From positions 1-14,716 of the forward strand of contig JBHEMK010000196.1 of NCBI GenBank assembly GCA_046262635.1: a stretch of 14,716 nt of DNA, written 5' to 3'. The notes beneath the pieces are model-generated. The model was not told the DNA's origin, made no database searches, and saw only the letters and a program-made list of their open reading frames with translations. The DNA comes from JBHEMK01 sp046262635. GTDB taxonomy: Bacteria; Actinomycetota; Thermoleophilia; Gaiellales; Gaiellaceae. The translations under genes were made by a program, and so were the position numbers. Below are positions 12,885 to 14,716 of the stretch, in pieces. Position 1 is the first letter of the stretch. Each line of letters opens with the position of its first letter.

Positions 12885-12943
12885 GCCCCTGCCGGGGACG
12901 GAATCGACTCAGCCGGCCCCGCCGCCGAGGGCAGGGGCGGCGG
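12885..12943 (-). terminator. GC-rich hairpins downstream of the protease gene
   Basis: CCGCCGCC (12919-12926) pairs with GGCGGCGG (12936-12943) around nine bases. Alternatively GCCCCTGCC (12885-12893) pairs with GGCAGGGGC (12930-12938). The two helices share bases and exclude each other. They lie 80-140 bp past the leftward protease stop at 13026, so they may end its transcript. There is no T-run. Confidence 0.35.
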
Positions 12944-13025
12944 CTACGTGCGCCTCCGGTCGGCCAGGCTCGGATTCGCTGCGCGTCACGTCCAGCACGG
13001 CCGGATCGACGATCGTCCGCCCGGA

Positions 13026-14039
13026 TTAGCCTTGCAGCTCAGCCGGCACGAGCTCGAGCCGGAGGATCCGCTCGTCGCGGGCCACAATCAGCTCGACCGG
13101 GCGGCCGATCAGTTCAGTCACCATGAGCCGCTGGAGGTCGTCGACGCTCTCGACCGCGCTGCCGTCGAGCTCCAGGATCAGGTCGCCGGGACGCAGGCCG
13201 GACCGGCCTGAGGGCGCCTCGTCGAGCACCTGCACAACCTCGACGCAACCGGAGCGGCCGAGTTCGCGGGCGAGCCGCGGCGGGAGTGGGCGGGCGCCTC
13301 CGCCGATGCCGAGATAGGCGCGGCGGAACCGCCCCTCGGTCATCAGTGCGGCGACGATTCTCCGTGTCGCTTCATTGATCGGGACTGCGAGCCCGAGCCC
13401 GACGCCGGCGACGGCGGTATTGATCCCGACCACGCGGGCGCGGCCGTCGGCAAGCGCGCCGCCCGAGTTGCCCGGATTGAGCGCGGCATCCGTCTGGATC
13501 ACGTTGTCGACGATCCGCACCTGGGAGCCCGAGCGTGTCGGCAGCGACCGCCCGAGTGCCGAGACGACACCAGCTGTGACCGACCCAGCGAACCCGTGGG
13601 GGTTGCCGATCGCGACCACGAGCTGCCCGACGCGCAACCGGTCGGCGTCACCGAGCTCGGCGGCGACGAGGTCGCTCGACACGGCTCGCAGCACGGCCAG
13701 GTCGGAGAGCGGATCAGAGCCGACGACCTCGAACTCGAGCTCGCGCCCGTCCGAGAAGGAGGCGCGGCCGCGGCCCTCGGTGCGGGCGACGACATGAGCC
13801 GACGTGAGGAGGAAGCCGTCCCGCGTGATCACGACGCCGCTGCCGGCTCCGTCGAGGACGCGGCCGCCACGGACGCGCCGTGAAAGCCTGAGATTCGCGA
13901 CCGAGGGCGCAAGCCGCTGGGCGACGGTCATCACGGCGCGGGAATAGGCGTCGAGCGCATCGTCGTCGTCGCCGGGCTCCCACGGCTCTTCCGGCGGCCG
14001 CGGCTCGAGCAGGGCGTCGATGAACGTCACCGGGGCCAT
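13026..14039 (-). CDS. Trypsin-like serine protease with PDZ domain (HtrA/DegP-like)
   Basis: 337-residue S1C-type protease. The catalytic triad is visible as His82 ('LTSAHVV'), Asp113 ('DPLSDLAVL') and Ser192 ('NPGNSGGAL'). Other family motifs are 'GSGVVITRDGFLLTSAHVV', 'VVAIGNPHGF', 'DNVIQTDAALNPG' and 'GINTAV'. A C-terminal PDZ domain (about 245-330) holds 'YLGIGG', 'APSGRSGLRPGDLILELDG' and 'VELIVARD'. The N-terminus is acidic and hydrophilic ('EEPWEPGDDDDAL') with no signal peptide or transmembrane helix, unlike most actinobacterial HtrA proteins, so it is probably cytoplasmic. ATG 14039 lacks a close SD (GGAGG is about 15 bases away), but a TACCGT box ends nine bases upstream, suggesting a leaderless mRNA. 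Confidence 0.92.
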   Translation of the reverse strand: MAPVTFIDALLEPRPPEEPWEPGDDDDALDAYSRAVMTVAQRLAPSVANLRLSRRVRGGRVLDGAGSGVVITRDGFLLTSAHVVARTEGRGRASFSDGRELEFEVVGSDPLSDLAVLRAVSSDLVAAELGDADRLRVGQLVVAIGNPHGFAGSVTAGVVSALGRSLPTRSGSQVRIVDNVIQTDAALNPGNSGGALADGRARVVGINTAVAGVGLGLAVPINEATRRIVAALMTEGRFRRAYLGIGGGARPLPPRLARELGRSGCVEVVQVLDEAPSGRSGLRPGDLILELDGSAVESVDDLQRLMVTELIGRPVELIVARDERILRLELVPAELQG

Positions 14040-14157
14040 CTACCGGCCACGGTACCTCCGCCGCTGCGGGCTGCGCAAAAGCGTCGGGACGCCGCGGACC
14101 GCGGCCCATCCGACGGTCCCCGGTCTGACGCCGAGAACCGTGGGTTAGGGTCCGCCG
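14040..14157. promoter_or_regulatory. Divergent promoter region between the protease and crotonase genes
   Basis: Leftward TACCGT (14054 down to 14049) ends nine bases before ATG 14039. Rightward TAGGGT (14146-14151) ends six bases before ATG 14158, with CTGACG (14125-14130) as a partial -35 at a short 15-bp spacing. Both fit leaderless starts, although AGGG within the rightward box could also act as an SD. A 6-bp inverted repeat GGACCG/CGGTCC lies at 14096-14119. Confidence 0.4.
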
Positions 14158-14716
14158 ATGCCCGAGGTCGAGGTCAGCCGGGACGGAGCCGTCCAGACGA
14201 TCACGCTCAACCGGCCGGATGTCCTCAACGCCTTCAACCGTACCCTGCACGAAGGCCTGGCCGAGGCGCTCAGACAGGCGCGGGACGCCGACGTTCGCGC
14301 CGTCGTCGTCACCGGTGCCGGCCGCGGCTTCTGCGCAGGCCAGGATCTCGCCGAGTTCACGGCCATGCCCGATGTCGGAGCCAGTCTGCGCGCGACCTAC
14401 CACCCGAACGTTCTCGCAATTCGCGCGCTGGAGAAGCCGGTGATCGCGGCCGTCAACGGCGCGTGCGCGGGCGCTGGGCTCTCGCTTGCCTGCGCCTGCG
14501 ACATCCGCATCGCGGCCGAGACGGCGAGCTTCGTTCCGGGCTTCATCGGAATCGGGCTCGTCCCCGACTCGGGTAGCTCCTACTTCCTGCATCGATTGCT
14601 CGGTGCGCCCCGCGCCTTCGAATGGATGACCAGCAACCGGAAGCTCGACGCCGCCGAGGCGCACGCATGGGGCCTCGTCTCTGAGGTGGTCGAGGCCGAC
14701 GTGCTGTCCGGCCGGG
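14158..14716 (+). CDS. PaaG-like enoyl-CoA isomerase/hydratase, 3' end beyond window
   Basis: 186 codons remain open to the window edge. The start 'VQTITLNRPDVLNAFN' is the crotonase first strand, and 'GFCAGQDLAEF' is the oxyanion-hole motif in the form seen in PaaG (ring-1,2-epoxyphenylacetyl-CoA isomerase) and related isomerases. The two hydratase Glu positions are replaced: 'CAGAGLSLA' has Ser109 where the first Glu would be, and 'FVPGFIGIG' has Gly128 at the second. An Asp is present at 137 in 'LVPDSGSS', matching the isomerase-type catalytic acid. It is therefore more likely an isomerase than a hydratase. No other phenylacetate-pathway genes are visible, so the pathway is uncertain. Confidence 0.88.
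   Translation, partial: MPEVEVSRDGAVQTITLNRPDVLNAFNRTLHEGLAEALRQARDADVRAVVVTGAGRGFCAGQDLAEFTAMPDVGASLRATYHPNVLAIRALEKPVIAAVNGACAGAGLSLACACDIRIAAETASFVPGFIGIGLVPDSGSSYFLHRLLGAPRAFEWMTSNRKLDAAEAHAWGLVSEVVEADVLSGR

Noticed and set aside
13714..14664. 316-codon leftward frame across the divergent promoter
   Set aside because: It overlaps the start of the protease in another frame and is antisense to the PaaG-like gene. It has no recognisable motifs.

Overview
The window is high-GC DNA with dense, mostly overlapping genes. Start codons are often GTG, neighbouring genes repeatedly share ATGA or GTGA start/stop overlaps, and several starts lie a few bases downstream of a TAnnnT box with no Shine-Dalgarno (SD) sequence. 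This suggests an actinobacterium. The gene content recalls the Thermoleophilia (Gaiellales/Solirubrobacterales), but that placement is inference. No tRNA, rRNA, CRISPR array, insertion sequence or transposase was seen.

Left part (1-8614): a purine-degradation island made of two divergent operons that start 26 bp apart near 5130-5155. The leftward operon encodes adenine deaminase (Ade), an 8-oxoguanine deaminase-type amidohydrolase, 5-hydroxyisourate hydrolase, OHCU decarboxylase (UraD), the membrane urate hydroxylase PuuD with a fused cytochrome c domain, and a DUF3830 protein cut by the window edge. The rightward operon encodes a three-subunit xanthine dehydrogenase in the order FAD, 2Fe-2S, molybdenum subunit (PucC, PucE, PucD type). 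Together they would take adenine to hypoxanthine, xanthine and urate, admit 8-oxoguanine directly at urate, and carry urate through hydroxyisourate and OHCU to S-allantoin. Allantoinase, later ureide genes, the XdhC-type maturation factor and a PucR-type regulator are not in view. A 14-bp near-palindrome lies over both predicted -10 boxes between the operons.

Middle (8634-11605): a leftward group holds a VOC (glyoxalase-fold) protein, a small membrane-protein gene that appears frameshifted, and a CsaA-like tRNA-binding-domain protein. Divergent from it, a rightward group holds an EthD-family protein and two crotonase-fold enzymes. The second crotonase has no canonical start codon in the right place and probably starts at ATT.

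Right part (11606-14716): about 400 bp of hairpin-rich sequence without a convincing gene lies between convergent genes. It is followed by two leftward VOC paralogues, a leftward trypsin-PDZ (HtrA/DegP-like) protease without a visible membrane anchor, and the start of a rightward PaaG-like crotonase that runs off the window.

The strongest candidates for something new are the DUF3830 member of the purine operon, the palindromic divergent promoter, the ATT start, the frameshifted membrane gene and the orphan structured region. No complete undescribed multi-gene system was recognised.
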